Part shown: piece by piece, positions 1 to 8,196 of the stretch
Layout of the letters: every line of letters begins with the position of its first letter
Numbering within the stretch: the first letter of the stretch is position 1
NCBI RefSeq assembly: GCF_008629655.1
Contig: NZ_VWSG01000004.1
Coordinates: 1-64,000 of the forward strand
Direction of reading: 5' to 3'
Length of the DNA: 64,000 bases
Source: Paenimyroides baculatum
GTDB lineage: Bacteria > Bacteroidota > Bacteroidia > Flavobacteriales > Flavobacteriaceae
Made by a program: the position numbers and the translations under genes
Notes under the pieces: generated by a model
Told to the model about the DNA's origin: nothing
The model's input: the letters and a program-made list of their open reading frames with translations, nothing else
The model's database searches: none

Positions 1-90
1 CACCAAATACTTAATCGAATTTTATGTTAGCTTCTATGATGATTTTTCCAGATTTTGTTTTGAAACTAAATGTAAGGGGAACGCCCAAAA

Positions 91-126
91 ACAAAAAAAT
101 CCCGCTAGTGAACTAACGGGATTTGA
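91..126 (-). terminator. Intrinsic terminator of the PNGase F-like gene
   Basis: Arms at 97-104 and 117-124 pair (AAATCCCG with CGGGATTT). Read on the minus strand the hairpin is followed by a run of seven T at 100-94. It lies 20 bases past the stop of the minus-strand gene that ends at 145. Confidence 0.75.
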
Positions 127-144
127 TTTACTGGAGAAAACTAA

Positions 145-1473
145 TTAGTTTTTAACTATTTTTTCTGTTGTTTTTACTCCGTTTGTAAATTCGATATTTA
201 AAATATAGGTACTTGCAGGTAAATTTTGAATATTTAATGTTTTACTAGATCCATTTAGCAAGACTTTTCCGTTTAAATCTATAAGGGTTGTTTTTTTAAC
301 ATCAACGGTAGCATTGATTGTAATTTGATCTGTTGTTGGGTTTGGATAAACTACATAATCTATTATTTCGACCTTTTTGTTATCTAATAATGCGTTATCT
401 TTAGAATAGATGAAGGCTGATAAAATAATTTCGTCATTACTATGAGGAAACTTACCCGTAGGTATGCTTATTTTAAATGAGTGATTTCCTGTAGCTACAT
501 TACCTAATTGAATAAGTCTGTTTGGAATTTTATCACCCGGACACCAATTGTTCCAAGCTGCCCACCAAGCAGTAGACTGTACTGAACTACCATAAATTCC
601 GTTTGCCTGTGTATTGTACTTACGGAAAGGTTCACAACTTAAACCACCAGGAGTGTATTTTAAAATTTCCACATCATCAAAATAAACCAAATGCTCTCTA
701 CGAACATACTCTTCGCCACCATTATTAGCTCCGTGTGCAGAAGTTATAAGCTGTACATGTGCATCTACCAAATCTTGATCTGTTGAAAAAGAAACCATTC
801 GTGCTGCCGTTCCGGGAAAATCGCTATCAGTTGTTTTGTTTATACGTTTTCTACTCCACAATGGTTTTGGTAGATAATGTTGAGCTACAGTTGCATTAAC
901 AGTTGATGTAAAATTTACGGTTCCTTGAAAAACATCTTCTCTTCCTGAACAGCCCGCTATTTGAGTTTGAGCTGCATAAGGAACACCAAATAAGAAAAAC
1001 TCTACCCAAATATCATTGTTCTGTAAAAAAGTAGCATCTTTAAAAATGCCAATTAAGTGATTTAAATCGTATTGGTAAGTAACTTCATTAGGTGCTACGT
1101 TCATATTCATGAACGGTGTAATGTATCTACCGATCTCAATTGTTTTTTTGTTAGGAGAAGTAATATTTTCCCCTGTTGGAACAAATGCAAAGAAAACACC
1201 ACCCTGACGATCGTAATTATCGCAAAGTGCGTTAATTTTTACTTCTAATGAAAGAGTATTATTAAAGCTCGCAATTTCTGTTGCAGTAATTTTTCGAGCG
1301 TATCTTGAATTATCCAAACGAACAATTCCTGCAGGAGTTGCAGTTGTTTTTGTTGCTGCATAGCCGTCGTAAAAAACAACATTGTTAAAAGCATTCAACT
1401 GGTAATTTTGGGCAAAAACATTTAAACTAACTGTTAAACAAATTAGAGAAAATAAAAAGTACTTTTTTATCAT
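145..1473 (-). CDS. Secreted PNGase F-like protein with type IX secretion sorting domain
   Basis: 442 aa. Residues 1-22 form a signal peptide ending VFAQ. The last ~65 residues (from VVYPNPTTDQITINA near 374) are a type A type IX secretion sorting domain, so the mature protein should reach the surface or medium. The middle resembles peptide-N4-(N-acetyl-beta-glucosaminyl)asparagine amidase F, as I recall that sequence. CDNYDR at 84-89 matches the segment around catalytic Asp60. IEIGRYITPF follows it. WVEFF (Glu158) matches the Glu118 region, GGEEYVRREH (Glu254/255) the Glu206 region, and WNNWCPGDKIPNR (308-319) the conserved C-terminal segment. If real, it removes N-glycans from host or environmental glycoproteins. 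Family placement is by motif order only and enzymatic activity is inferred. The gene stands alone, divergent from the SIMPL gene. Confidence 0.72.
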   Translation of the reverse strand: MIKKYFLFSLICLTVSLNVFAQNYQLNAFNNVVFYDGYAATKTTATPAGIVRLDNSRYARKITATEIASFNNTLSLEVKINALCDNYDRQGGVFFAFVPTGENITSPNKKTIEIGRYITPFMNMNVAPNEVTYQYDLNHLIGIFKDATFLQNNDIWVEFFLFGVPYAAQTQIAGCSGREDVFQGTVNFTSTVNATVAQHYLPKPLWSRKRINKTTDSDFPGTAARMVSFSTDQDLVDAHVQLITSAHGANNGGEEYVRREHLVYFDDVEILKYTPGGLSCEPFRKYNTQANGIYGSSVQSTAWWAAWNNWCPGDKIPNRLIQLGNVATGNHSFKISIPTGKFPHSNDEIILSAFIYSKDNALLDNKKVEIIDYVVYPNPTTDQITINATVDVKKTTLIDLNGKVLLNGSSKTLNIQNLPASTYILNIEFTNGVKTTEKIVKN

Positions 1474-1518
1474 ATATTAATTACTTATATTTAATCTGCT
1501 AAAATTATAAAAAAAATC

Positions 1519-2250
1519 ATGAAAAATTATATAACTGCTACAATTATAGCTTTAGGATTGATAATATCTACCGCTTTTTTGACTAATGCTTTTAAAAATC
1601 GTAATAACAGTAACGATACAATTAGTGTTACCGGTTTGGGAACGAAAGATTTTGTTTCTGATTTAATTGTTTGGAACAGCAGCTTTTCTAAAAAGAGTTT
1701 TGAATTGAAGGAGGCTTATGCATCTTTGGAAACCGACAGAAATGCGATTAAAAATTATCTGACATCGAAAGGTATTAAAGAAAGCGAAATTGTGTTTTCA
1801 TCGGTAAGTATCAATAAAGAATATGCTACTACTTACGATGAAAATTCTAATGTTCGATCGCAAACTTTTAACGGATATTCGTTGTCGCAAAATGTTCAGG
1901 TAGAAAGTAAAGAAGTTGAAAAGGTAGAAAATGTATCAAGATCGGTTTCTGAACTGATTAATTCGGGTGTTGAACTTTACTCTAGTACACCTGAATATTA
2001 CTATACAAAATTGGCTGCCTTAAAATTAGAAATGATTGCCGCAGCTACAAAAGATGCCCGTTTGCGTGCCGAAAAAATTGCAGAAAATGCAGAATCTGAT
2101 TTAGGAAGTTTAAAAAAATCTGACATGGGTGTTTTTCAGATTGTAGCTCAAAATTCATCCGAAGAATATTCTTGGGGTGGATCTTTTAATACGGCATCAA
2201 AAAACAAAACGGCAACTATTACCATAAAATTGTTTTACAGCATAGATTAA
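1519..2250 (+). CDS. SIMPL (DUF541) domain protein
   Basis: 243 aa. An N-terminal hydrophobic segment (about residues 5-25) acts as signal or membrane anchor and is followed by ISVTGLGTKDFVSDLIVW, the usual opening of a SIMPL/DUF541 domain that fills the rest of the protein. The domain is widespread in bacterial periplasmic or envelope proteins, and its molecular role is not established. The stop codon overlaps the next start by one base (TAATG), so the two genes are probably translated together. The start is the first ATG in frame, close to the divergent gene at 1473. Confidence 0.8.
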   Translation: MKNYITATIIALGLIISTAFLTNAFKNRNNSNDTISVTGLGTKDFVSDLIVWNSSFSKKSFELKEAYASLETDRNAIKNYLTSKGIKESEIVFSSVSINKEYATTYDENSNVRSQTFNGYSLSQNVQVESKEVEKVENVSRSVSELINSGVELYSSTPEYYYTKLAALKLEMIAAATKDARLRAEKIAENAESDLGSLKKSDMGVFQIVAQNSSEEYSWGGSFNTASKNKTATITIKLFYSID

Positions 2251-2957
2251 TGAAGACATTTATTAGCGATATTTCAGGAAAGGAATTTCCGTTAGATGAA
2301 ATGGTGAGAGCGAAAACCATTCGAAAATCAATTTTTGATTTTATAAAACAAGAACATAATTTGTTCGATGAAAATGCAAAGCTATCGGTTGACGAATTAA
2401 ACTTCTATCGACAAAAGTATATTTCAGAAAAACTTGTAAACGAAATTGGTGAATTAAACGATTTAAAAAAGCAGGTTGTAAATTCTATTTCAAAATCAGA
2501 AATAATTAGTGATGAATCGTTAAAAACCGATATAAAAAATGAATCCATTGGAGGAAGAATAGCCGATAAAGTTGCTGATTTTGGTGGAAGTTGGACCTTT
2601 ATTTTATCATTCGTTTTTTTTCTGCTTCTTTGGATTGGAGCAAATGCATTTGTTTTTATGAATAAAGGTTTTGATCCGTATCCATTCATCTTACTGAATT
2701 TAATTCTTTCTTGTGTAGCCGCTTTGCAAGCTCCTATTATTATGATGTCGCAAAACAGGCAGGAAACCAAAGATCGTGAGCGTGCAAAGAACGATTATAT
2801 GATCAATTTAAAATCGGAATTAGAAATTAGAATTCTACATGAAAAAATAGATCAATTAATTATGCATCAACAAAAAGAATTAATGGAGATACAAAAAGTT
2901 CAAACCGAATTAATGCACACGATTTTAGAAGAAGTAAAAAAGAATAAACAGCTATAA
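2250..2957 (+). CDS. DUF1003 family membrane protein
   Basis: 235 aa. The central part carries the DUF1003 pattern. IADKVADFGGSWTFI leads into a first transmembrane helix (about 115-135), then a short loop NKGFDPYPFILLNLI and a second helix. QAPIIMMSQNRQ and DRERAKNDY follow, and the tail is a helical, probably coiled-coil segment (about 185-235). DUF1003 proteins are inner-membrane proteins of unknown function. The N-terminal ~100 residues are soluble and charged. Translational coupling to the SIMPL gene suggests the two work in the same envelope process, but this is inference. Confidence 0.82.
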   Translation: MKTFISDISGKEFPLDEMVRAKTIRKSIFDFIKQEHNLFDENAKLSVDELNFYRQKYISEKLVNEIGELNDLKKQVVNSISKSEIISDESLKTDIKNESIGGRIADKVADFGGSWTFILSFVFFLLLWIGANAFVFMNKGFDPYPFILLNLILSCVAALQAPIIMMSQNRQETKDRERAKNDYMINLKSELEIRILHEKIDQLIMHQQKELMEIQKVQTELMHTILEEVKKNKQL

Positions 2958-2960
2958 ACA

Positions 2961-2993
2961 AAAAAAACTCATCTTTACGATGAGTTTTCTTTT
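2961..2993. terminator. Bidirectional terminator between DUF1003 gene and queA
   Basis: Inverted repeat 2964-2973 / 2979-2988 (AAAACTCATC and GATGAGTTTT), with an A-run on the left and a T-run on the right. It can stop the plus-strand SIMPL-DUF1003 transcript and the converging queA transcript. Confidence 0.75.
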
Positions 2994-3016
2994 AACTATA
3001 TAACTAAATAAAAAAA

Positions 3017-4066
3017 CTACAAAATTAGCATGGCATCGCCATACGAATAAAACTTATATCCTTCTTTAATGGCTTCGTCATAAGCTTTCATCATTAAATC
3101 ATGACCTGTAAAAGCAGAAATCATCATTAATAAAGTTGATTTTGGCATGTGGAAGTTTGTAATCATACAATCGGCAATGCTGAAATCGTACGGTGGAAAA
3201 ACGAATTTGTTTGTCCAACCTTCATACGTATTTAATGTGTGGTTTGATGAAACTGAACTTTCCAATGCACGCATTGACGTAGTTCCTACAGCACATATTT
3301 TACTTTTTTTTGCTTTTGCCTGATTCACGATATCGCAAGCTTCCTGCGTTATAATCAACTCTTCAGAATCCATTTTGTGTTTAGATAAATCTTCAACCTC
3401 AACAGGGTTAAAAGTTCCCAAACCAATATGTAAAGTGATTTTTGCAAAATCAACACCTTTAATTTCCAAACGTTTCAACAAATGTTTAGAAAAGTGCAAA
3501 CCTGCAGTTGGTGCAGCAACAGCACCTTCTTCGGTAGCATAAATTGTTTGGTAACGATCTTCGTCTTCCGGAGTAACTTCGCGGTTAATATATTTCGGAA
3601 TCGGCGTTTCACCCAACTCACGTAATTTTAAACGAAATTCTTCGTAAGATCCATCGTACAAAAAGCGTAATGTACGTCCGCGCGATGTTGTGTTATCAAT
3701 AACTTCGGCAACCAACGAATCGTCATCGCCAAAATATAATTTATTACCAATACGTATTTTACGGGCAGGATCAACCAAAACATCCCATAAACGCTGTTCT
3801 GCATTTAATTCGCGCAACAAGAAAACTTCGATACGGGCACCTGTTTTTTCTTTATTTCCGTACAAACGCGCAGGAAAAACCTTGGTATTGTTCAATACCA
3901 TTACATCGCCTTCATTAAAATAATCGATTAAATCTTTGAAAAATTTGTGTTCAATTGTACCTGTTTTACGGTTAACTACCATTAAACGAGACTCGTCACG
4001 ATTTTCCGCAGGAAATTCTGCAAGTAGTTCGGTAGGTAAATTAAAATTAAAATTTGATAACTTCAT
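3017..4066 (-). CDS. queA: S-adenosylmethionine:tRNA ribosyltransferase-isomerase
   Basis: 349 aa, full length for QueA. The enzyme transfers and rearranges the ribosyl group of SAM onto 7-aminomethyl-7-deazaguanine in tRNA to form epoxyqueuosine. Family segments seen include the N-terminal [50 protein letters not shown] and TTSMRALES, and the C-terminal [11 protein letters not shown]. The start ATG at 4066 is preceded by a well-formed promoter at 4116-4147. Other queuosine genes are not in the window. Confidence 0.96.
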   Translation of the reverse strand: MKLSNFNFNLPTELLAEFPAENRDESRLMVVNRKTGTIEHKFFKDLIDYFNEGDVMVLNNTKVFPARLYGNKEKTGARIEVFLLRELNAEQRLWDVLVDPARKIRIGNKLYFGDDDSLVAEVIDNTTSRGRTLRFLYDGSYEEFRLKLRELGETPIPKYINREVTPEDEDRYQTIYATEEGAVAAPTAGLHFSKHLLKRLEIKGVDFAKITLHIGLGTFNPVEVEDLSKHKMDSEELIITQEACDIVNQAKAKKSKICAVGTTSMRALESSVSSNHTLNTYEGWTNKFVFPPYDFSIADCMITNFHMPKSTLLMMISAFTGHDLMMKAYDEAIKEGYKFYSYGDAMLIL

Positions 4067-4115
4067 AAAAATAAAAGTCCGTTAAGTGTTATCTTAATTA
4101 AAAAAATTAAGCTTG

Positions 4116-4147
4116 CAAATATACAACTTCAAAATAGGGGTTGTCAA
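4116..4147 (-). promoter_or_regulatory. Bacteroidota promoter of queA
   Basis: On the minus strand a -33 element TTG (complement of 4145-4147) is followed after 21 bases by TATATTTG (complement of 4116-4123), a full match to TAnnTTTG. The queA ATG is about 50 bases downstream. Confidence 0.6.
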
Positions 4148-4191
4148 GTAAATAGCTGTTTATTTTAAAAATGAAAATTTAATTAACTTAT

Positions 4192-5430
4192 TTACAGATG
4201 ATTAACACTTAATCCTATTGCTTTTAAATCATTCCAAAAATCAGGATACGATTTTGAAACAACAGGGGCATTTTTTATGATTAAAGATTGTTTTAAAACC
4301 AGCGGAGCGAATGCCATTGCCATTCGGTGGTCTTGATAGGTTTCTATTTTAATAGGATCATTTTGAAAAATAACCGAATTATTCAACTGAATAGAATCGT
4401 GAGAAATTGAAACATCTGCTCCAAATTTTTCTAATTCGTTTTTTAAAGCCTGTAAACGATCGGTTTCTTTTATTTTCAACGTATGCAATCCCATCAAATT
4501 GCAGGTAATTCCCAAGCCTAAACAAGTAACAATAATAGTTTGAGCAATATCGGGTGCATTGTTTAAATTAAGATTTAAATTTTTAATTGAAGAATTTTCA
4601 ACCTTTTTAATAATGATTTTATTGTCAATAAATGTAGTTTGAACTCCGAAATTCTGATAGATTTCAGCCAAAACTGCATCGCCCTGCAAACTGTCTTGTT
4701 TGAAATATCCCAACGTAATTTGCGTATCAATCTTTGACAACGCCATTAAACTGTAAAAATACGATGCAGACGACCAATCTGATTCTACCACAAAAGTATC
4801 GTTTGAAAGCTTTTTTGTATATGGAATTTTTATAATATTTTTTTTAAATTCGGCTTTAATTCCTAACGACTGCAACACCGAAAGCGTCATTTTTATGTAT
4901 GGAATTGATGTAATTGTTCCTTTTAACTGAATTTCGAGTTTGTTTGGTAAGCTAGATCCGATCAACATTAACGATGTAATATATTGGCTGCTTACATTGG
5001 CATCTATCGAAACTTTATTGCCTTGGATTTTTTTTCCGATGATTTTTATTGGTGGATAACCTTCTTCTTTTAAATACGAAATATCGGTTCCTAATTGATT
5101 CAAAGCATCAACCAAAATTTTTGTTGGGCGTTCGTGCATTCTGTCGGATCCTGAAATAACAACTTCCAAACCTTCTTGAATTGCGTAAAACGATGTTAAA
5201 AACCGCATGGCTGTACCTGCGTGATATACGTTGATTTCGCTTGACTTCCCCAATGATTGCAAAGCATTTTTCATTACTTCGGAATCATCAGAATTTGAAG
5301 CATTTTCAATTTTTAAGTTCGGATATAATGCCTGAAGCAAAAGCAAACGGTTTGTTTCGGATTTTGAGCCCGAAATTATAATTTCCTGATTGTTTTTTAG
5401 TTCGCTTTTATTCAGTAATATATCGTTCAT
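4192..5430 (-). CDS. aroA: 3-phosphoshikimate 1-carboxyvinyltransferase (EPSP synthase)
   Basis: 412 aa. Catalyses shikimate-3-phosphate plus PEP to EPSP, the sixth shikimate step. Family segments in order: ISGSKSETNRLLLL at 20-33 (the usual K-S loop), YHAGTAMRFL near 70, SGSDRMHERP near 95, SSQYITSLMLIGSSL near 147, and KETDRLQALKNELEKFGADV and YQDHRMAMAFAPL near the end. It is slightly shorter than the ~427 aa of enteric AroA and diverges in several loops, as is common in this phylum. The gene for the first enzyme of the pathway lies about 3.8 kb upstream on the same strand (8197-9279). Confidence 0.95.
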   Translation of the reverse strand: MNDILLNKSELKNNQEIIISGSKSETNRLLLLQALYPNLKIENASNSDDSEVMKNALQSLGKSSEINVYHAGTAMRFLTSFYAIQEGLEVVISGSDRMHERPTKILVDALNQLGTDISYLKEEGYPPIKIIGKKIQGNKVSIDANVSSQYITSLMLIGSSLPNKLEIQLKGTITSIPYIKMTLSVLQSLGIKAEFKKNIIKIPYTKKLSNDTFVVESDWSSASYFYSLMALSKIDTQITLGYFKQDSLQGDAVLAEIYQNFGVQTTFIDNKIIIKKVENSSIKNLNLNLNNAPDIAQTIIVTCLGLGITCNLMGLHTLKIKETDRLQALKNELEKFGADVSISHDSIQLNNSVIFQNDPIKIETYQDHRMAMAFAPLVLKQSLIIKNAPVVSKSYPDFWNDLKAIGLSVNHL

Positions 5431-5479
5431 AGCTTTTAGCAGCTTAATTTGGAATCAAAATTACTAAACAATTTATAAA

Positions 5480-5506
5480 AAAATCGGGCACATTTGCCCG
5501 ATTCTT
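5480..5506 (-). terminator. Terminator of the outer-membrane barrel gene
   Basis: Arms 5482-5490 and 5495-5503 (AATCGGGCA / TGCCCGATT) with a 4-base loop. On the minus strand a T-rich run follows. It sits 20 bases past the stop at 5526. Confidence 0.75.
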
Positions 5507-5525
5507 CATTTTTATTTTCTGTAAA

Positions 5526-6098
5526 TTAGAAGTTTTTAGATATACCGATATTAACGGTTTTTCCAAAATTAAAATCAAAACTTGATGACTTAACAGATGG
5601 CGTAGTGTCGCTTTTCAAAGAGCTGTACTGAATACCACCGATAGAAAAGTTTAAACCAAAACTGTTTTTCATGTTAATAAACAAAGCCGGAGTTACACCT
5701 GCGTAAAAACCATTAGATTTTAAAGTTGTAGTTGGCAAACCAGTCATTGTGTTTTCTGTTTTAACTGTTTGGTATCCAGCAGAAACATCTGCAAAAACTG
5801 AAAACAATTCGCTTAACGGTTTTGCGTAACGGTAAAATGCCCCAATTTTTAAACCGTTATCTTTATTTTCTCCACCAACAAATTCATAATTTGAATTTAA
5901 AACTGAAGCTTGTAAACCAACTGTCATGTTCTCGTTAAACTGATAACCAACTGTAGGCGAAAACTCAAATGAACTTTGTTTATTATCGCTAATTTTGTCT
6001 GATGACAAACCAACATTACCGCCCACTAAAATAGTTCCTTCTTGTGCATTTGCCATAGCAGTTACAGCAAGTGCCAACACTAACATAATTTTTTTCAT
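5526..6098 (-). CDS. Porin-family outer-membrane beta-barrel protein
   Basis: 190 aa with a clear signal peptide (MKKIMLVLALAVTAMANAQ). The mature part alternates hydrophobic and polar residues in short strands (for example SSFEFSPTVGYQFNENMTVG and FGLNFSIGGIQYSS) and ends with a strand finishing in Phe (VNIGISKNF), typical of small outer-membrane barrels of the OmpX/OmpA-barrel kind. No enzymatic motif is visible and the function is unknown. The gene is monocistronic, with its own terminator and a -7-like box upstream (6123-6130). Confidence 0.8.
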   Translation of the reverse strand: MKKIMLVLALAVTAMANAQEGTILVGGNVGLSSDKISDNKQSSFEFSPTVGYQFNENMTVGLQASVLNSNYEFVGGENKDNGLKIGAFYRYAKPLSELFSVFADVSAGYQTVKTENTMTGLPTTTLKSNGFYAGVTPALFINMKNSFGLNFSIGGIQYSSLKSDTTPSVKSSSFDFNFGKTVNIGISKNF

Positions 6099-6122
6099 TA
6101 CTTTTTTTCTTTAAATTTTGTG

Positions 6123-6130
6123 CAAATTTA
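6123..6130 (-). promoter_or_regulatory. -7 box of the barrel gene
   Basis: The complement reads TAAATTTG, matching TAnnTTTG, 25 bases before the ATG at 6098. No TTG is seen at the usual distance, so this is a half match. Confidence 0.4.
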
Positions 6131-6238
6131 TTCAGTTTTTAAAATAAAACACTATTTCTTTAGCGTTTACCATGCAAAATAGCATGTTTATAGTACTCAT
6201 GAAAACAAAATTGCTGCACCTTTTAAAAGAAAAAACGA

Positions 6239-6565
6239 TTATTTTAATTTTTCGTTGTTATGATGACGATCGTGATCGCGATTGGTTTTTAAATCCATTT
6301 TTTTATCGAATGCTTCTTGTAAGTTTACACCGGTTTGGTTTGCCAAACATAAAACCACAAAAACAACATCGGCTAATTCTTCGCCTAAATCTTTGTTTTT
6401 ATCGCTTTCTTTTTCAGATTGTTCGCCATATCTGCGGGCAATAATACGGGCAACCTCTCCTACTTCTTCAGTAAGCTGTGCCATATTTGTTAATTCGTTA
6501 AAATAACGAACACCGTGTTCTTTTATCCAATTATCAACATTTAGTTGTGCGTTTTTAATATCCAT
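6239..6565 (-). CDS. MazG-type nucleotide pyrophosphohydrolase
   Basis: 108 aa, one MazG domain. The metal-binding signature is present: EEVGEVARII near 29-38, then GEELADVVFVVLCLANQTG near 60-79 with the E-E-x-x-D pattern. Members of this short class hydrolyse (d)NTPs to (d)NMPs and pyrophosphate and are thought to clean the nucleotide pool. The C-terminus is His/Asp-rich (NRDHDRHHNNEK), probably disordered. It is the last gene of a minus-strand run from 9279. The exact substrate cannot be read from sequence. Confidence 0.88.
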   Translation of the reverse strand: MDIKNAQLNVDNWIKEHGVRYFNELTNMAQLTEEVGEVARIIARRYGEQSEKESDKNKDLGEELADVVFVVLCLANQTGVNLQEAFDKKMDLKTNRDHDRHHNNEKLK

Positions 6566-6571
6566 AATAAT

Positions 6572-6772
6572 TTATTGCTTCTGTTTTTTAAAAATTCGTG
6601 GTTTAATTAATCTATCATAAATATAAAGCAGTAATAAAAAAATCAAATATTTCCCTATTAAATTATACCAGCATAATTCTTCGCCATTTATTGCACATTG
6701 AATTTCATTGTAACTCATTAAAAACGAAATCACAACATATATTAAGGTATATAAAAGGAATTTTTTAAGCAT
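6572..6772 (-). CDS. Small two-helix membrane protein, unknown function
   Basis: 66 aa. Two hydrophobic helices (about 4-20 and 39-54) are separated by a loop containing two Cys (QCAINGEELCW), which could form a disulphide if the loop is periplasmic. The C-terminus is basic (RIFKKQKQ), placing it in the cytoplasm by the positive-inside rule. Its ATG overlaps the dtd stop by one base (TAATG) and mazG starts 6 bases after its stop, so it is part of the operon. I do not recognise the family. Confidence 0.7.
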   Translation of the reverse strand: MLKKFLLYTLIYVVISFLMSYNEIQCAINGEELCWYNLIGKYLIFLLLLYIYDRLIKPRIFKKQKQ

Positions 6773-7224
6773 TACTCTTTATTCTTTGTATCGATTATAA
6801 TAGTAACCGGACCATCGTTTAGAAGGCTGACTTTCATATCTGCGCCAAATTGTCCGGTTTGAACTTTTTTTCCTATTGATTTTTCCATTGATGCAACAAA
6901 AGCTTCGTATAACGGAATGGCAATATCTGGTTTTGATGCTTTTAGATAAGACGGTCTGTTTCCTTTTTTGGTTGATGCATGCAACGTAAACTGACTCACT
7001 ACAATGATATCGCCATTTACATCTTGAACCGATTTATTCATGACTTCATTTTCATCATTAAAAATTCGGAGTTGCGAAATTTTTGCGGTTAACCAATCAA
7101 TATCTTCGGTGGAATCAGCATCTTCAATTCCTACTAAAATCAGTAATCCTAAACCAATATCTGCTACTTTTTTGTGGTTTATTGTTACCGATGCTTGCGA
7201 AACGCGCTGTATTACTGCTTTCAT
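6772..7224 (-). CDS. dtd: D-aminoacyl-tRNA deacylase
   Basis: 150 aa, the normal length. The enzyme hydrolyses D-aminoacyl-tRNA (and glycyl-tRNA(Ala)), protecting translation. Diagnostic segments: MKAVIQRVSQASV at the start, the SQFTLHASTKKGNRPSY block near 79-95 and the Gly-cisPro motif NDGPVTIIID near 135-145. Its ATG immediately follows the rsgA stop (7225-7227), and its stop overlaps the start of the small membrane protein. Confidence 0.96.
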   Translation of the reverse strand: MKAVIQRVSQASVTINHKKVADIGLGLLILVGIEDADSTEDIDWLTAKISQLRIFNDENEVMNKSVQDVNGDIIVVSQFTLHASTKKGNRPSYLKASKPDIAIPLYEAFVASMEKSIGKKVQTGQFGADMKVSLLNDGPVTIIIDTKNKE

Positions 7225-8190
7225 TTATGCGTCGGGATTTTTACCGTTTCCGTAAGTATCTGCGCGGTAATTTTCTTCGTCGCCATCTAACATCTGCGTA
7301 TAACTTTTGTAGCGCGACCATGAAATTTCATCGTCATCTAATGCATCTTTAACCGCACAATGTGGTTCTTCGCGATGCAGACAGTTATTGAATTTGCATT
7401 GATCTTTCAGCTTGAAAAATTCCGGAAAATAATTACCAATTTCCTGTGGTTCCATATCAACAATCCCAAAACCACGAATCCCCGGTGTATCAATAATTTT
7501 GGCATCAAAACTTAAATCGTACATTTCGGCAAAAGTCGTGGTGTGTTGTCCTTGCTGATGTTGTTCTGATATTTCCTTGGTCTTTAAATTCAAACCAGGT
7601 TCTAAAGCATTAACCAATGTTGATTTTCCAACACCCGAATGCCCGGTAAACATGGATACTTTATTAGTCATGGTTTCTTTTAACGCATCTAATCCTTTAC
7701 CGGTAGCGGCAGAAACACGCAAACATTTGTAGCCAATTTTATCGTACGTATATTGTAAGAACAGTTGATCGTCTAATGTTTCTTCAGAAAAAGTATCTAC
7801 CTTATTAAAAACCAAAATGGCTTCAATTCCATACGCTTCGGCAGTTACCAGCAATCGATCAATAAAACTTGTGGTGGTAACCGGATTATCAATAGTTACC
7901 AAAATAAACAAAATATCTACGTTTGCAGCAATAATATGCACCTGTTTGGACAGATTTACCGATTTGCGAATTAAATAATTTTTGCGTTCGTGAATGTTGG
8001 TGATAACACCCGTAACTACATCTGCAGTGGTATCCAGATCAAAATCTACCTTATCGCCAACGGCAATTGGGTTGGTACTTTTAATACCCTTCATTCTGAA
8101 TTTCCCTTTAATTCTACACTCAAAAAACTCGTTTGTATCAGCTTTTACGGTGTACCAGCTTCCTGTAGATTTATAAACAATTCCTGTCAT
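7225..8190 (-). CDS. rsgA: Ribosome small-subunit-dependent GTPase A
   Basis: 321 aa. A late 30S assembly GTPase with an N-terminal OB fold, a circularly permuted GTPase domain (NKVD before GHSGVGKSTLVN and DTPGIRGFG) and a C-terminal zinc site (C-K-F-N-N-C-L-H then C: CKFNNCLHREEPHC). This G4-G1-G3 order identifies RsgA/YjeQ. It lies 6 bases downstream of the DAHP synthase gene and abuts dtd, so the three are probably cotranscribed. Confidence 0.97.
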   Translation of the reverse strand: MTGIVYKSTGSWYTVKADTNEFFECRIKGKFRMKGIKSTNPIAVGDKVDFDLDTTADVVTGVITNIHERKNYLIRKSVNLSKQVHIIAANVDILFILVTIDNPVTTTSFIDRLLVTAEAYGIEAILVFNKVDTFSEETLDDQLFLQYTYDKIGYKCLRVSAATGKGLDALKETMTNKVSMFTGHSGVGKSTLVNALEPGLNLKTKEISEQHQQGQHTTTFAEMYDLSFDAKIIDTPGIRGFGIVDMEPQEIGNYFPEFFKLKDQCKFNNCLHREEPHCAVKDALDDDEISWSRYKSYTQMLDGDEENYRADTYGNGKNPDA

Positions 8191-8196
8191 TCACTT

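Noticed and set aside
14..90. Minus-strand open frame at the left edge (reads GVPLTFSFKTKSGKIII)
   Set aside because: It has no start codon in the window, continues upstream into the terminator hairpin at 97-124 and is only about 25 codons, so it could not be supported as a gene.
2405..2770. Long minus-strand open frame inside the DUF1003 gene
   Set aside because: It lies opposite a conserved gene with clear domain pattern, and its translation shows no recognisable motif.
6172..6506. Plus-strand open frames across the MazG gene
   Set aside because: They run antisense to a recognisable MazG domain and have no signal peptide or family resemblance.
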